This document shows, piece after piece, positions 46,810 to 58,183 of a stretch of 64,000 nt of DNA. The notes below the pieces were generated by a model. It saw only the letters and a list, made by a program, of their open reading frames with translations, ran no database searches and was not told the origin of the DNA. Source of the stretch: Verminephrobacter eiseniae EF01-2 (GTDB taxonomy: Bacteria > Pseudomonadota > Gammaproteobacteria > Burkholderiales > Burkholderiaceae_C); the NCBI RefSeq assembly GCF_000015565.1, contig NC_008786.1, positions 5,010,501 through 5,074,500 of the forward strand. Reading direction: 5' to 3'. Position 1 is the first letter of the stretch. Each line of letters starts with the position of its first letter. Position numbers and translations under genes: made by a program.

Positions 46810-48722
46810 ATCCGAACGCCCAGCCCACCCTGCCCGCCCGGCCTCTGGATGAGGCCGGGGCGCCCGTGCCCGAGGCCCCCCCCGGGGCACCCCGCGTAAA
46901 ACCCCCGGTCAATCCCCCGGTCAACCCCCCGGCCATCTCCGCCGCGCAGGCCGCTGCCGATTTCGTCGCGCAGATCTTTGCCTCCGTGCCGGCCCCCGAG
47001 GAGGCTGCGCCGGCCATGCCGCTGGCCATCGATCCGGCCATCAACCCGGTCATCAACCCGGCCATGCCCCCGGCCGAGGTGCCCGGCGCGCTGGCGGCCG
47101 AGCCGCTGCGGCGGCCCGGCGCAGACCTCCGGCAGGCGCTGCAAGACCAGCGCATCCTGATCCTCGGCCTGGGGGCATCGGGCCTGGCGATGGCGCGCTG
47201 GTGCCTGCGCTGCGGCGCGCAGGTCACCGTGGCCGATACCCGTGCCGCGCCCCCGCAACTGCCGGCGCTGCAACGCGAACTGCCCCGGGCGCGCTTCGTG
47301 CCCGGCGCCTTCGATGCCGGCCTGGTCGAGGGGCAGAACCTGCACGCGGTGTACTGCTCGCCGGGCCTGAGCCCGTCCGCCGTGGCCGCCGTGGCGCAGA
47401 CATGCAGCGCCCATGGCATCGGCATGGGCGGCGAGTTGGACCTGTATGCGCTGGCGCTGGCCGGGCTGCGCGCCGCCGATGGCTACGCGCCGACCGTGCT
47501 GGCCATCACCGGCACCAACGGCAAGACCACCGTGACCGCGCTCACCGGCCAGTTGCTCCAGCGCGCCGGCCGCAGCGTGGCGCTGGCCGGCAATATCGGC
47601 CCGACCCTGCTCGACACGCTGGCCGGGCATATCGACGCCGGCACCCTGCCTGCGGTGTGGGTGCTGGAGCTATCGAGCTTTCAACTCGAGCGCAGCACCG
47701 GTTTCGAGCCGACGGCGGCAGCGCTGCTCAACATCAGCCAAGACCATCTGGACTGGCATGGCGACATGGCCGCCTACGCGGCGGCCAAGGCGCGCATCTT
47801 CGGCCAGACCGCGCTGATGGTTCTGAACCGCCAGGACGCTGCGGTGATGCAGGTGTCGGCGCCTTCTGCGCCTTCTGCGCCGGTAACGCCAGCGCTGCGG
47901 CCCCGGGCGGCCAAAGCACCGGCGCCGCAGCCACGCGCGGACATCACTTTCGGCGCCGACATGCCGGCACGCGCCGGCGACTTCGGCATCGAGCTCGTGG
48001 GCGGCATGCCCTGGCTGGTGCGGGCCAGCGCCGCCGACGAAACGCAGCGCGCGCGCCGCCGCCCCGGGCCGCCCGGCGCAGTCCCCGCCCAAGAACTACA
48101 GATTCAGCGCCTGATCCCCGCCGACGCACTGCGCATCCGTGGCCGGCACAACGCCGTCAACGCGCTGGCCGCGCTGGCGCTGGCCTGCGCCGCTGGCTGC
48201 CCGCTGGCGCCGATGCTGTACGGTCTGCGCGCCTACCGGGGCGAGCCGCACCGTGTCGAATCCGTGGCCTGCATCGATGGCGTGGAGTTCTTCGACGACA
48301 GCAAGGGCACCAACGTGGGCGCCACGGTGGCGGCCATCGACGGGCTGGGCGCGCAGGGCGGGCCGGGCGCCGGGCGCCGCCTGGTCGTCATCGTGGGCGG
48401 CCAGGGCAAGGGGCAGGACTTTGCGCCGCTGGCCGCGCCGCTGGCGCGCCACGCCCGCGCAGTGCTGCTGATCGGCTGCGACGCGCCGCTGATCCGCGCC
48501 GCGCTGCAAGACATCGGCGTGCCGCTGCTGGACGCGCCCACCCTGCCCGGGGCCGTCGAACTGGCCGCGCAGCACGCGCAGCCGGGCGACGCGGTGCTGA
48601 TGTCGCCGGCCTGCGCCAGCTTCGACATGTTCCGGGACTACGAACAGCGCGCGCAGGTTTTTTGCGCCAGCGTGCGCGCATTGGCCGAGGCAGCCGGCCA
48701 GCCGATGGAGGGTCTGGCATGA
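46806..48722 (+). CDS. murD: UDP-MurNAc-L-Ala:D-Glu ligase MurD, with long N-terminal extension
   Basis: 638 aa against about 440-500 usual. The conserved enzyme begins near residue 105 ([19 protein letters not shown]), then [20 protein letters not shown] at about 235, [30 protein letters not shown], and [19 protein letters not shown] near the C-terminus. The first about 100 residues are Pro/Ala/Asn-rich with short repeats ([17 protein letters not shown]). A second low-complexity insert (APSAPSAP and a stretch rich in Ala, Pro and Arg) lies at about 350-380 and a third rich in Arg/Pro near 415. The ATGA overlap with mraY and the lack of a stop support translation of the extension, though an internal start is possible. 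Confidence 0.92.
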   Translation: MNPNAQPTLPARPLDEAGAPVPEAPPGAPRVKPPVNPPVNPPAISAAQAAADFVAQIFASVPAPEEAAPAMPLAIDPAINPVINPAMPPAEVPGALAAEPLRRPGADLRQALQDQRILILGLGASGLAMARWCLRCGAQVTVADTRAAPPQLPALQRELPRARFVPGAFDAGLVEGQNLHAVYCSPGLSPSAVAAVAQTCSAHGIGMGGELDLYALALAGLRAADGYAPTVLAITGTNGKTTVTALTGQLLQRAGRSVALAGNIGPTLLDTLAGHIDAGTLPAVWVLELSSFQLERSTGFEPTAAALLNISQDHLDWHGDMAAYAAAKARIFGQTALMVLNRQDAAVMQVSAPSAPSAPVTPALRPRAAKAPAPQPRADITFGADMPARAGDFGIELVGGMPWLVRASAADETQRARRRPGPPGAVPAQELQIQRLIPADALRIRGRHNAVNALAALALACAAGCPLAPMLYGLRAYRGEPHRVESVACIDGVEFFDDSKGTNVGATVAAIDGLGAQGGPGAGRRLVVIVGGQGKGQDFAPLAAPLARHARAVLLIGCDAPLIRAALQDIGVPLLDAPTLPGAVELAAQHAQPGDAVLMSPACASFDMFRDYEQRAQVFCASVRALAEAAGQPMEGLA

Positions 48723-49981
48723 ACATGCCGCGACTGCTGCAATGGATCACCGGCTGGTTCGACGGCCAGTCGGGCCAGGCTGCCGACCGGCTGCCGGTGC
48801 GCGTGGGCGGCACCGAGTACCGCCGCGCGTCGAGCACCCCGGTCAGCCCGCCCGGGTTCGATCAGCCCCTGCTGTGGGTGATGGTGGCGCTGCTGGCCTG
48901 GGGGCTGGTGATGGTGTATTCGGCATCGATCGCGATGCCGGACAACCCGCGCTTTGCCCACTATGCGTCCACCCATTTCCTGAGCCGCCATGCGCTGTCC
49001 CTGGTGATCGGCGCGCTGGTGGCGCTGCTGAGCTTCCAGTTGCCGATGGCGCAGTGGGAGCGGATGGCGCCCTGGCTGTTCGTCGCCACGCTGGCGCTGC
49101 TGACGCTGGTGCTGCTGCCCGGGGCCGGCAAGGTGGTCAAGGGCGCGCGCCGCTGGCTGACGCTCGGGCCGGTGAGTTTTCAGCCCTCCGAACTGGCCAA
49201 GCTGGCCATGCTGCTCTACGCCGCCGGCTACATGGTGCGCAAGATGGAGGTCAAGGAGCGCTTCTTTCGCGCCGTGCTGCCGATGGCCTGCGCCGTGGCC
49301 ATCGTCGGCGTGTTGCTGCTGGCCGAGCCGGACATGGGCGCCTTCATCGTGGTCGCGATGATCGCCATGGGCATCCTGTTTCTCGGCGGCGTCAACGCCC
49401 GCATGTTCCTGCTGATCGTCGCCGTGCTGCTGGCGGCCTTTCTGCTGATGATTGCCAACTCGCCCTGGCGGCGCGAGCGCGTGTTCGCCTACCTCGACCC
49501 GTTTGGCGCGGAACATGCGCAGGGCAAGGGCTACCAGCTCTCGCACGCGCTGATCGCGATCGGGCGCGGGGAGATTTTTGGCGTCGGTCTGGGCGGCAGC
49601 GTGGAGAAACTGCACTGGCTGCCCGAGGCCCATACCGACTTTCTGCTGGCCGTCATCGGCGAGGAGTTCGGCCTGCTGGGCGTGCTCGCATTGATCGTGC
49701 TGTTCCTGTGGATGACGCGCCGCATCATGCACATCGGGCGCCAGGCCATCGCGCTGGAGCGCGTGTTCTCCGGCCTGGTCGCGCAGGGGGTGGGCATCTG
49801 GCTCGGCCTGCAGGCATTCATCAACATGGGGGTGAACCTGGGCGCGCTGCCGACCAAGGGGCTGACGCTGCCGCTGATGAGCTTTGGCGGCTCGGCAATC
49901 CTGATGAACCTGGTGGCGTTGGCGCTCGTGCTGCGGGTCGATCATGAGAACAAGCGCCTGATGCGCGGGGGCCGCGCATGA
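48719..49981 (+). CDS. ftsW: Septal peptidoglycan glycosyltransferase FtsW (SEDS family)
   Basis: 420 aa, about 10 membrane helices. SEDS polymerase acting with FtsI. Landmarks: [100 protein letters not shown] and [20 protein letters not shown]. The cytoplasmic N-terminus (about 45 aa) is polar. Overlaps murD and murG. Confidence 0.96.
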   Translation: MNMPRLLQWITGWFDGQSGQAADRLPVRVGGTEYRRASSTPVSPPGFDQPLLWVMVALLAWGLVMVYSASIAMPDNPRFAHYASTHFLSRHALSLVIGALVALLSFQLPMAQWERMAPWLFVATLALLTLVLLPGAGKVVKGARRWLTLGPVSFQPSELAKLAMLLYAAGYMVRKMEVKERFFRAVLPMACAVAIVGVLLLAEPDMGAFIVVAMIAMGILFLGGVNARMFLLIVAVLLAAFLLMIANSPWRRERVFAYLDPFGAEHAQGKGYQLSHALIAIGRGEIFGVGLGGSVEKLHWLPEAHTDFLLAVIGEEFGLLGVLALIVLFLWMTRRIMHIGRQAIALERVFSGLVAQGVGIWLGLQAFINMGVNLGALPTKGLTLPLMSFGGSAILMNLVALALVLRVDHENKRLMRGGRA

Positions 49982-51057
49982 CGGGCAGCAAAACCGCGCT
50001 GATCATGGCCGGCGGCACGGGCGGGCATATCTTTCCCGGCCTGGCCGTGGCCGAGGCGCTGCGCGCGCGCGGCTGGCGCGTGCATTGGCTGGGGGCGCCG
50101 GCCAGCATGGAGGCGCGCATCGCTGCGCAGCATGGCTTTGCGCTGGAATCGGTGACTTTCTCCGGCGTGCGCGGCAAGGGCCTGGCCACGCTGGCGCTGC
50201 TGCCGCTGCGCCTGCTGCGCGCGTTCTGGCAGGCGCGCGCGGTGCTGCGCCGCGTGCAGCCCGATGTGCTGGTGGGACTGGGCGGCTACATCAGCTTTCC
50301 GGGCGCGCTGATGGGCCTGCTGCGCCGCAAACCGCTGGTGCTGCATGAGCAAAACGCGGTCGCGGGGCTGGCCAACCGGCTGCTGGCGGGGCGGGCCGAC
50401 CGGGTGTTCGCCGCCTTTCCCGGCGCGTTCGGCAGCGCAGCGCCCAAAGCCCGCTGGGTCGGCAACCCGCTGCGCGCGGCGTTCACGCAGCAGGCCGGCC
50501 CGGCCGAGCGCTTTGCGGCGCGCACCGGGCCGCTGCAACTGCTGGTCATGGGCGGCAGCCTGGGCGCGCGCGCGCTCAACGAACTCGTGCCGCAGGCGCT
50601 GGCGCTGCTGCCGGCCGCGCAGCGCCCGCAGGTGCTGCACCAAAGCGGCGCCACGCAGATCGAGGCCCTGCGCGCCCATTACGCCGCCGCCGGGGTGCAG
50701 GCCGAGCTCAGGCCGTTCATCGACGACGTGGCCTGCGCGCTGGCCGCCGCCGATGTCATCGTCTGCCGCGCGGGCGCCAGCACCGTCAGCGAAATCGCTG
50801 CCGTGGGCGCTGCGGCGCTGTTCGTGCCGCTGCCCTCGGCGGTCGACGACCACCAGACCCGCAACGCCCGCTGGCTGGTCGACGCGGGGGGCGGCTGGCT
50901 GCTGCCGCAGCACGAGCTATCGCCCCGGGGCCTGGCGCAGATGCTATCGAACCTGGAGCGCCCTGCGCTGCTGGACAAAGCGCTCAAAGCCCACGCGATG
51001 CAAAAGACAAGCGCCACGCAAGAGTTGGTCGGCGCCTGCGAGGAGTTGGCCGCATGA
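49978..51057 (+). CDS. murG: UDP-GlcNAc:lipid I N-acetylglucosaminyltransferase MurG
   Basis: 359 aa. Converts lipid I to lipid II on the inner face of the membrane. [20 protein letters not shown], the first G-loop, is followed by [69 protein letters not shown] and the donor-site [20 protein letters not shown]. Overlaps ftsW and murC by 4 nt. Confidence 0.97.
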   Translation: MTGSKTALIMAGGTGGHIFPGLAVAEALRARGWRVHWLGAPASMEARIAAQHGFALESVTFSGVRGKGLATLALLPLRLLRAFWQARAVLRRVQPDVLVGLGGYISFPGALMGLLRRKPLVLHEQNAVAGLANRLLAGRADRVFAAFPGAFGSAAPKARWVGNPLRAAFTQQAGPAERFAARTGPLQLLVMGGSLGARALNELVPQALALLPAAQRPQVLHQSGATQIEALRAHYAAAGVQAELRPFIDDVACALAAADVIVCRAGASTVSEIAAVGAAALFVPLPSAVDDHQTRNARWLVDAGGGWLLPQHELSPRGLAQMLSNLERPALLDKALKAHAMQKTSATQELVGACEELAA

Positions 51058-52487
51058 AGCATGCCATCCGCCATATCCATTTCGTCGGCCTGGGCGGCGC
51101 CGGCATGAGCGGCATCGCCGAGGTGCTGTTCAACCTGGGCTACCGCATCTCGGGCTCGGACCTGGTCGACAGCGCCACGCTGCGCCGCCTGCAAGGGCTG
51201 GGCATCGGCACCTGCCTGGGCCATGCCGGCGCGCATATCGAGGGCGCCGATGCAGTGGTCACCTCCACCGCCGTGACCGCCGACAACCCCGAGGTGCTGG
51301 CCGCGCGCGCGAAGAAGATTCCGGTGGTGCCGCGCGCACTGATGCTGGCCGAGCTGATGCGCCTCAAGCAGGGCATTGCGATTGCCGGCACCCATGGCAA
51401 GACCACCACCACCAGCCTGGTGACCAGCGTGCTGGCCGAGGCCGGGCTGGATCCGACCTTCGTCATCGGCGGGCGCCTCAACAGCGTCGGCGCCCACGCC
51501 AAGCTGGGCAGCGGCGACTACATCGTGGTCGAGGCCGACGAGTCCGACGCCTCGTTCCTGAACCTGCTGCCGGTGATGGCCGTGGTGACCAATATCGACG
51601 CCGACCATATGGAGACTTACGGGCATGACTTCGGCCGGCTCAAGGGCGCGTTCGTCGACTTCCTGCACCGCATGCCGTTCTACGGCACGGCCATCTTGTG
51701 CGTCGACAGCCCGGCAGTGCGCGACATCATGCCCGGCGTGACCTGCCCGATCACCAGCTACGGCCTGTCCGAAGACGCCCAGGTGCGGGCCGTGGACCTG
51801 CGCGCCGATGGCGCCCGGATGCACTTTACGGTGCAGCGCAGCAACGGCGTCACGCTGCCCGACCTGGCGGTGCAGCTCAATCTTGCGGGCGCGCACAACG
51901 TGCTCAACGCGCTGTCGGCGATTGCCGTGGCGGTGGAATTGAACATCCCCGACGCAGCCGTGCTGCGCGCGCTGGCGGGCTTCAAGGGCGTGGGGCGGCG
52001 CTTTCAGAGCTACGGCCAGTTGCCGGCCAAGGACGGCGGCCAGTTCAGCGTGATCGACGACTACGGCCACCACCCGGTGGAGATGGCGGCCACGCTGGCG
52101 GCAGCGCGCGGCGCCTTCCCCGGGCGGCGCCTGGTGCTGGCCTTCCAGCCGCACCGCTACAGCCGCACGCGCGACTGCTTCGAGGACTTCGTGCGGGTCA
52201 TGGGCAGCGCCGACGCGGTGCTGCTGACCGAGGTCTATGCCGCTGGCGAAGCGCCCGTGGTGGCCGCCGACGGCCGCTCGCTGGCGCGCGCGCTGCGCGT
52301 GGCCGGCCGCGTCGAGCCGGTCTTCGTCGCCGACGTGGCCGATCTGCCGCAGGCCATTGCCGAGAACGCGCGCGACGGCGATCTGCTGCTGTGCATGGGC
52401 GCAGGCTCGATCGGCGCCGTGCCTGGCAAACTACTCGAAATGCTACGAAACGATGAGCACACCGCAATGCAAAGGACTGCGCCATGA
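51054..52487 (+). CDS. murC: UDP-N-acetylmuramate:L-alanine ligase MurC
   Basis: 477 aa. First amino-acid ligase of the pathway. [20 protein letters not shown] (Rossmann start), [18 protein letters not shown]-binding [54 protein letters not shown] and [20 protein letters not shown]. Overlaps murG and ddl. Confidence 0.97.
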   Translation: MKHAIRHIHFVGLGGAGMSGIAEVLFNLGYRISGSDLVDSATLRRLQGLGIGTCLGHAGAHIEGADAVVTSTAVTADNPEVLAARAKKIPVVPRALMLAELMRLKQGIAIAGTHGKTTTTSLVTSVLAEAGLDPTFVIGGRLNSVGAHAKLGSGDYIVVEADESDASFLNLLPVMAVVTNIDADHMETYGHDFGRLKGAFVDFLHRMPFYGTAILCVDSPAVRDIMPGVTCPITSYGLSEDAQVRAVDLRADGARMHFTVQRSNGVTLPDLAVQLNLAGAHNVLNALSAIAVAVELNIPDAAVLRALAGFKGVGRRFQSYGQLPAKDGGQFSVIDDYGHHPVEMAATLAAARGAFPGRRLVLAFQPHRYSRTRDCFEDFVRVMGSADAVLLTEVYAAGEAPVVAADGRSLARALRVAGRVEPVFVADVADLPQAIAENARDGDLLLCMGAGSIGAVPGKLLEMLRNDEHTAMQRTAP

Positions 52488-53479
52488 GCCTTTTTGATCC
52501 CCATCTGGACGGAGCGTCGCTGGGCAAGGTGGCGGTGCTGATGGGCGGGGTCTCGGCCGAGCGCGAGGTTTCGCTGCTGTCCGGCGCCGGCGTGCTGCGG
52601 GCGCTGCGCGCGCGCGCGGTCGATGCCCATGCCTTCGACACCGCGCAGGGCGACCTGGGCGCCCTCAAACGCGAGGGCTACGCGCGCTGCTTCATCGCGC
52701 TGCATGGCCGCCATGGCGAAGACGGCACGGTGCAGGGCGCGCTGGAACTGCTGGGCATTGCCTACACCGGCTCCGGCGTGATGGCATCGAGCATGGCGCT
52801 GGACAAGACCATGAGCAAACGCATCTGGCGCAGCGAGGGCTTGCCCACGCCGGACTGGCGGCTGGTCACCAGCGGCGCCGAAGCCGGGCAGGCCCTGCAG
52901 ACGCTCGGCGCGCCGATGATCGTCAAGCCCGCGCGCGAAGGCTCGACCATCGGCCTGAGCAAGGTGCACCAGGCGCAGCAATGCGCGTCGGCCTACCTGC
53001 TGGCCGCGCGCTACGACCCCGAGGTGCTGTGCGAGCAATTCATCGCCGGTGACGAGCTCACCTGCACGGTGCTCGATCAGGGCCGGCGCGCCAGCGCGCA
53101 GGCCCTGCCGCTGATCCGCATCGTCGCGCCCGATGGCAACTACGACTACCAGCACAAGTACTTCAGCGACGCCACCCGCTACCACTGCCCGAGCGGCCTG
53201 CCCGAGGCGCAAGAGCGCGCCATCGGGCGCCTGGCCGAGCAGGCTTTCAGCGCGCTGGGCTGCCGGGGCTGGGCGCGCGCCGACATCATGCTGCGCGCCA
53301 GCGACCAGCAGCCCTTTCTGCTGGAGATCAACACCGCGCCGGGCATGACGGACCACTCGCTGGTGCCGATGTCGGCGCGCGCGGCGGGCATCAGCTACGA
53401 AGACCTGTGCCTGCGCTTGCTGGCCATGGCCACGCTGGATACGCCGCCAGGCGCCTTGTCGGGAGCGGCCCGCGCATGA
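52484..53479 (+). CDS. ddl: D-alanine:D-alanine ligase
   Basis: 331 aa ATP-grasp enzyme making the dipeptide used by Mur[78 protein letters not shown], and the metal-binding [19 protein letters not shown] near the end. Overlaps murC and ftsQ by 4 nt. Confidence 0.96.
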   Translation: MSLFDPHLDGASLGKVAVLMGGVSAEREVSLLSGAGVLRALRARAVDAHAFDTAQGDLGALKREGYARCFIALHGRHGEDGTVQGALELLGIAYTGSGVMASSMALDKTMSKRIWRSEGLPTPDWRLVTSGAEAGQALQTLGAPMIVKPAREGSTIGLSKVHQAQQCASAYLLAARYDPEVLCEQFIAGDELTCTVLDQGRRASAQALPLIRIVAPDGNYDYQHKYFSDATRYHCPSGLPEAQERAIGRLAEQAFSALGCRGWARADIMLRASDQQPFLLEINTAPGMTDHSLVPMSARAAGISYEDLCLRLLAMATLDTPPGALSGAARA

Positions 53480-54360
53480 CCATGACCGAGCCCCTGGCGC
53501 AACCGCTGGATGTCAAGTTGATGAACCTGACCGCCTCGGTCCTGTACCTGGGCTGCGCCCTGTGCGTGCTGGCAGCGCTGCTGTGGTGGCTGCTGCGCTA
53601 CCCGGGCTTTGCCATTGCCCGCATCGTGGTGCAAGGGGAACTGGTGCACAACGATGCCGTGACCCTGCGCGCCAACGTGGCGCCGCATCTGGCGGGCAAC
53701 TTTTTCACCGTCGACCTGCGCGCCGCGCGCGCGGCCTTCGAGCAAGCGCCCTGGGTGCGGCTGGCGCAGGTGCGGCGCTGGTATCCCGGCCGTTTGCTGG
53801 TGCAACTGCAAGAGCATGACGCGCTGGCGTACTGGGGGCCGGAGAGCGGCTCGGCGCTGGTCAACCGCCAGGGCGAGGTGTTCGAGGCCAACGTCGGCGA
53901 TGTCGAGCCCGAGGGCCTGCCGCGCCTGCAAGGCCCGAGCGGCAGTTCGGCCCAGGTGCTGCAAATGCATGGCCTGCTGCAACCCGTATTCGAATCGCTG
54001 GGGCTGCGCCTGCAAGGGCTGGAACTGACCGGCCGTGGCGGCTGGCGCGCAACGCTGGACAACGAGGCCGTGGTCGAACTCGGCGGCGGCAGTGCGCCGC
54101 AGGTGCTGCAGCGCACGCAGCGCTTTACCCGCACGCTGGCGCAGGTGGCGGCGCAGTACGGCCGGCGCGTGAGCGCGCTGGAATCGGCCGATCTGCGGCA
54201 TGTGGGCGGCTATGCGCTGCGTCTGCGCGGCGTCAGCACCGTCGGCCCCGAGGCGGGTACGCCGGGCCAGGTCCTGGCGGGTACGCCGAGCCAAGCCCTG
54301 GCGGGCACGCCGCGCCAGACCACGGCAGCGCACGACACAACCGACAAGGGCAGAAACTGA
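53476..54360 (+). CDS. ftsQ: Cell division protein FtsQ
   Basis: 294 aa. One N-terminal membrane helix ([20 protein letters not shown]), then the POTRA domain ([20 protein letters not shown]) and beta domain with [31 protein letters not shown] and [11 protein letters not shown]. The C-terminal tail has three 8-residue repeats (AGTPxQ type) from the 24-bp repeat at 54253-54324, beyond the usual end. Organises the divisome with FtsL/FtsB. Confidence 0.93.
   Translation: MTMTEPLAQPLDVKLMNLTASVLYLGCALCVLAALLWWLLRYPGFAIARIVVQGELVHNDAVTLRANVAPHLAGNFFTVDLRAARAAFEQAPWVRLAQVRRWYPGRLLVQLQEHDALAYWGPESGSALVNRQGEVFEANVGDVEPEGLPRLQGPSGSSAQVLQMHGLLQPVFESLGLRLQGLELTGRGGWRATLDNEAVVELGGGSAPQVLQRTQRFTRTLAQVAAQYGRRVSALESADLRHVGGYALRLRGVSTVGPEAGTPGQVLAGTPSQALAGTPRQTTAAHDTTDKGRN
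54253..54324. repeat. 24-bp tandem repeat at the 3' end of ftsQ
   Basis: Three units beginning GCGGGTACGCCG (54253, 54277) or GCGGGCACGCCG (54301), in frame, adding eight residues each to the periplasmic C-terminus of FtsQ. Confidence 0.85.
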
Positions 54361-54361
54361 T

Positions 54362-55594
54362 ATGGCACGAGAACACAGCAAAGACGTGGTGGTCGGCCTG
54401 GACATAGGCACGGCCAAGGTCATGGTCGTGGTGGCCGAAGTCTTGCCGCAGGGCGAGCTCAAAATCGCCGGCCTGGGCGTGGCCCCGAGCAACGGCTTGA
54501 AGCGCGGCGTGGTCGTGAACATCGACGCCACCGTGCAAAGCATCCAGCAAGCGCTCAAGGAGGCCGAACTGATGGCCGACTGCAAGATCCAGCGCGTATA
54601 CACCGGCATCACCGGCAGCCATATCCGGGGCCTCAATTCGAGCGGCATGGTGGCCGTCAAGGACAAGGAGGTCACCTCCGCCGACGTGGCGCGCGTGATC
54701 GAGACCGCCAAGGCCATCAACATCTCCAGCGACCAGCGCCTGCTGCTGGTCGAGCCGCAGGAATTCGTGATCGACGGGCAGGACGTGAAAGAGCCGATCG
54801 GCATGAGCGGCCTGCGCCTGGAGGCGAAAATCCACATCGTCACCGGCGCGCAAAGCGCGGCCGAGAACATCATCAAATGCGTGCGCCGCTGCGGGCTGGA
54901 AGTCGAGCAGCTGATGCTCAACCCGCTGGCATCGAGCCAGGCCGTGCTCACCGATGACGAGCGCGAGCTCGGCGTGGTGGTGGTGGACATCGGCGCGGGC
55001 ACGACCGACGTGGCCATCTTCACCGGCGGCGCGATCCGCCACACGGCGGTGATCCCCATCGCCGGCGACCTGATCACCAGCGACATCGCGATGGCGCTGC
55101 GCACGCCGACCAAGGACGCCGAGGACATCAAGGTCGAAAGCGGCTGGGCCAAGCAACTGCTGGCCGACCCCGAGGCCCAGGTCGAAGTGCCGGGCCTGGG
55201 CGACCGCAGCCCGCGCATGCTGAGCCGGCAGGTGCTGGCCGGCGTGATCGACCCCCGGGTGGAAGAAATCTTTCGCCTGGTGCAAGAGGTGGTGCGCGAA
55301 TCGGGCTACGAGGAAATGCTGTCCTCGGGCATCGTGCTCACCGGCGGCAGTTCGATGATGCCCGGCATGATCGAGCTGGGCGAAGACATCTTCCTCAAAC
55401 CCGTGCGGCGCGGCATTCCCAAATACGCCGGCGCCCTGTCCGACATGGTGGCCCAGCCCCGCGCGGCGACCGTGATGGGCCTGCTCGAAGAAGCGCGCCT
55501 GGCCCGCCTGCGGGGCTTCAAGGTGGCGCAAAAAAGCGGCTCGATGAAAACCGCATTCGGGCGCTTCAAAGACTTCATCGTGGGGAATTTCTGA
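54362..55594 (+). CDS. ftsA: Cell division protein FtsA
   Basis: 410 aa, actin-like. VVVGLDIGTAKVMVVVAEVL (phosphate 1), the 1C domain around AYTGITGSH-like VYTGITGSHIRGLNSSGMVA, VVVDIGAGTTDVAIFTGGAI (phosphate 2), GIVLTGGSSMMPGMIELGED (adenosine motif), and the C-terminal amphipathic helix region KTAFGRFKDFIVGNF that tethers FtsZ to the membrane. Starts one base after the ftsQ stop. Confidence 0.97.
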   Translation: MAREHSKDVVVGLDIGTAKVMVVVAEVLPQGELKIAGLGVAPSNGLKRGVVVNIDATVQSIQQALKEAELMADCKIQRVYTGITGSHIRGLNSSGMVAVKDKEVTSADVARVIETAKAINISSDQRLLLVEPQEFVIDGQDVKEPIGMSGLRLEAKIHIVTGAQSAAENIIKCVRRCGLEVEQLMLNPLASSQAVLTDDERELGVVVVDIGAGTTDVAIFTGGAIRHTAVIPIAGDLITSDIAMALRTPTKDAEDIKVESGWAKQLLADPEAQVEVPGLGDRSPRMLSRQVLAGVIDPRVEEIFRLVQEVVRESGYEEMLSSGIVLTGGSSMMPGMIELGEDIFLKPVRRGIPKYAGALSDMVAQPRAATVMGLLEEARLARLRGFKVAQKSGSMKTAFGRFKDFIVGNF

Positions 55595-55760
55595 CCATGC
55601 CGTCGCCTGTCTGGCTCCCTGCCCACCCGCACCGCCGCCGCCAGCACCGGGCGCCGCGCCAGCGCTGGCGCTGCAGCACCGGGCCGCCACGCCCGCGAAC
55701 GACCGGCCACCCGATGCCCCTTCCCCCATTGGCTACGAATTTGAAAACCAGGAGCTTTCC

Positions 55761-57002
55761 ATGACCATCCAAATGATTGACGTCGAAGAATTTCACCAAG
55801 GCACCCAGATCAAGGTAATCGGTGTCGGCGGCGGCGGCAGCAACGCCGTCGAGCACATGATCGAGCGCCATGTCCAGGGCGTGGAATTCATCTGCGCCAA
55901 CACCGACGCGCAGGCGCTGACGCGCAGTTCGGCCCCGTGCACGATACAGCTCGGCGACAGCGGCCTGGGCGCAGGCAGCAAGCCCGACAAGGGCCGCGAA
56001 GCCGCCGAGGCCGCCATCGACAACATCCGGCAGGCGATTGGCGGCGCGCACATGCTGTTCATCACCGCCGGCATGGGCGGCGGCACCGGCACCGGAGCGG
56101 CGCCGGTGATCGCCCGCGTGGCCAAGGAAATGGGCATCCTCACCGTGGGCGTGGTCACCAAACCCTTCCAGTGGGAGGGCGGGCGCCGCATGGGCAACGC
56201 CGACAACGGCCTGGCCGACCTGCAAGCCAATGTCGATTCGCTGATCGTGGTGCTCAATGAAAAGCTGCTCGAAGTCCTGGGCGACGACATCACCCAGGAG
56301 CAAGCCTTCGCCCATGCCAACGACGTGCTCAAGAACGCCGTCGGCGGCATCGCCGAAATCATCAACGAGTACGGCCATGTGAACGTCGACTTCGAGGACG
56401 TGCGCACCGTGATGGGCGAGCCTGGCAAAGCCATGATGGGCACGGCCACCGCCAGCGGCCCGGACCGCGCCCGCATCGCCGCCGAGCACGCCGTGGCCTG
56501 CCCGTTGCTCGAAGGCATAGACCTGTCGGGCGCCCGGGGCGTGCTGGTGCTGGTCACCGCCACCAAGGCCAGCCTCAAACTGGCCGAGTCGCGCCTGGCG
56601 ATGAGCACCATCAACGCCTACGCCGCGCCGGACGCGAATGTGATCTTCGGCGCCGCCTACGACGACAGCCTGGGCGAGGATATCCGCGTGACCGTGGTGG
56701 CCACCGGCCTGCCGCACCCGAACACCAAACGCCAGCCGATCACGGTGCTGCAAGGCGGCCTGCGCACCGGCACGGACAACCGGGCGCGCCCGATGTCGAT
56801 GCAGACACCGGTGGCAGGACTGGGCAGCATGGCCACGGGCATGGCAGCAGGCAGCCGCTCGTCCACCGACTACGGCAGCATGTCGGTGCCCAGCGTCTGG
56901 CGCACCAACCGCTCCCAGGCCGCAGCCCGTGTCGATGCGCTGTCCTCCGGCGGCATGGACGACGCCGATATCCCGGCCTATTTGCGCAAGCAGGCCGATT
57001 GA
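55761..57002 (+). CDS. ftsZ: Cell division GTPase FtsZ
   Basis: 413 aa tubulin homologue. KVIGVGGGGSNAVEHMIER, tubulin signature LFITAGMGGGTGTGAAPVIA, T7 loop region with NVDFEDVRTVMGEPGKAMMG, and a C-terminal FtsA/ZipA-binding peptide DDADIPAYLRKQAD after a variable linker. A 166-bp gap from ftsA leaves room for its own promoter, unlike the tightly overlapped genes upstream; a GAGC site precedes the ATG. Confidence 0.98.
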   Translation: MTIQMIDVEEFHQGTQIKVIGVGGGGSNAVEHMIERHVQGVEFICANTDAQALTRSSAPCTIQLGDSGLGAGSKPDKGREAAEAAIDNIRQAIGGAHMLFITAGMGGGTGTGAAPVIARVAKEMGILTVGVVTKPFQWEGGRRMGNADNGLADLQANVDSLIVVLNEKLLEVLGDDITQEQAFAHANDVLKNAVGGIAEIINEYGHVNVDFEDVRTVMGEPGKAMMGTATASGPDRARIAAEHAVACPLLEGIDLSGARGVLVLVTATKASLKLAESRLAMSTINAYAAPDANVIFGAAYDDSLGEDIRVTVVATGLPHPNTKRQPITVLQGGLRTGTDNRARPMSMQTPVAGLGSMATGMAAGSRSSTDYGSMSVPSVWRTNRSQAAARVDALSSGGMDDADIPAYLRKQAD

Positions 57003-57044
57003 TGGCTGCCGGCCGAAGGCGCGCTTGGCGCGCGCGCGGCGTTT

Positions 57045-57965
57045 TCAGCGCGCGCGGCCCGGCGCGGTCGGCGCGGGCTCCAGGTACGACTGCCTGAAGT
57101 AGTCGCGAAAAGCCTGCATCGCGGGCTGGTGGGTCGCGCCGGTTTTCCAGGCCAGCCCCAACTCCATCGCGGGCACGGCGTCCTTGAGCGTGACGGTTTC
57201 TATGCGCCGGCCTTCGAGCGACCAGGGGCGGTACACCATGTCCGAAAGAATCGCCACGCCCAGGCCGTTGGCGACCATGCTGCGCACCGCCTCGACCGAC
57301 GAGGTGCGCAGCCGGATCCTGGGTTGGTGCGCGGTTTTGCCCCAGTAGCGCAGCGCGCTGTAGGCGGCTTCGTCGACGGTCAGCATGATGTACGGCTCGC
57401 CGGCCACATCGGCGAGCGTGACCTGGTCGCGCTCGAGCAGCGGGTGCTTGGCGGGCAGCCAGAGCCGGCGCGGCGAGCCGAAGAAGGTCTCGGTGGAGAT
57501 TTCGCTGTTGACCACATTCGCGGTGAGCAGCACGCCGAGGTCGTAGCGGTTGGTGATCAGGCCCTCTTCGATCATTTCGCGCTGCAACTCGTGCACCTTC
57601 ACTTCGATCTGCGGATAGCGCTGCGTGAAGCGTTGCAGGTGATGGGGCAGGAAGTAACCGAGCACGGTGTAGGTGGCGGCGATGCTCAGCAGTCCGGCGA
57701 CCGACGCCGCTTCGCGGGGCATGCGCATCGCATCATCGGCTGCGGCAAGCACGTTGTAGGCATGGCTGAGGAAGCGCCGTCCGGCATCCGTCAGTTCCAC
57801 GCCTCTGGACTGGCGCACGAACAGCGGCTGGCCGAGCATTTCTTCGAGCTCGCGGATCGCCGAGGTGACGGCCGATGCCGAGACGTTCAGTTGCACCGCG
57901 GCCTCGGACACCCGGCCGAGTTCGGCGACCGCAGAGAAATACTTCAGTTGGCGAATGCTCAGCAT
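57045..57965 (-). CDS. LysR-family transcriptional regulator
   Basis: 306 aa. N-terminal winged HTH (LSIRQLKYFSAVAELGRVSE, AAVQLNVSASAVTSAIRELE, FVRQSRGVELTDAGRRFL), then a periplasmic-binding-protein-like effector domain. It is divergent from pxpA with a 218-bp gap between them, the usual layout for a LysR regulator of the adjacent operon. It converges on ftsZ. Ligand unknown; 5-oxoproline or a related lactam is possible. Confidence 0.9.
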   Translation of the reverse strand: MLSIRQLKYFSAVAELGRVSEAAVQLNVSASAVTSAIRELEEMLGQPLFVRQSRGVELTDAGRRFLSHAYNVLAAADDAMRMPREAASVAGLLSIAATYTVLGYFLPHHLQRFTQRYPQIEVKVHELQREMIEEGLITNRYDLGVLLTANVVNSEISTETFFGSPRRLWLPAKHPLLERDQVTLADVAGEPYIMLTVDEAAYSALRYWGKTAHQPRIRLRTSSVEAVRSMVANGLGVAILSDMVYRPWSLEGRRIETVTLKDAVPAMELGLAWKTGATHQPAMQAFRDYFRQSYLEPAPTAPGRAR

Positions 57966-58183
57966 GAACTCATGTTTTCAAGCGTTGTGGCATCCGATTT
58001 TCAGAATACAGAGGCCCTGATGGACCTGCGGCAAACCCTTGGCCTGGGCGGGCGGGCCGGATTTTCCTGCGCCACCGGGCGTGATCGCGGAATTTCAGAT
58101 ACCTGACGGGTTGAAAATAGAACTGTTCGATGCCGCATCCGGCGGCTAATCTTGCGTCCTGGTTGAACGCAACGAGACCCCCC

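Noticed and set aside
45624..48722. 1032-aa frame that could suggest an MraY-MurD fusion
   Set aside because: The upstream part is out of frame with mraY; murD starts at 46806 in the ATGA overlap, so there is no fusion.
57003..57060. Bidirectional terminator between ftsZ and the LysR gene
   Set aside because: GC-rich alternating sequence can fold, but no clear stem with T-run could be defined.
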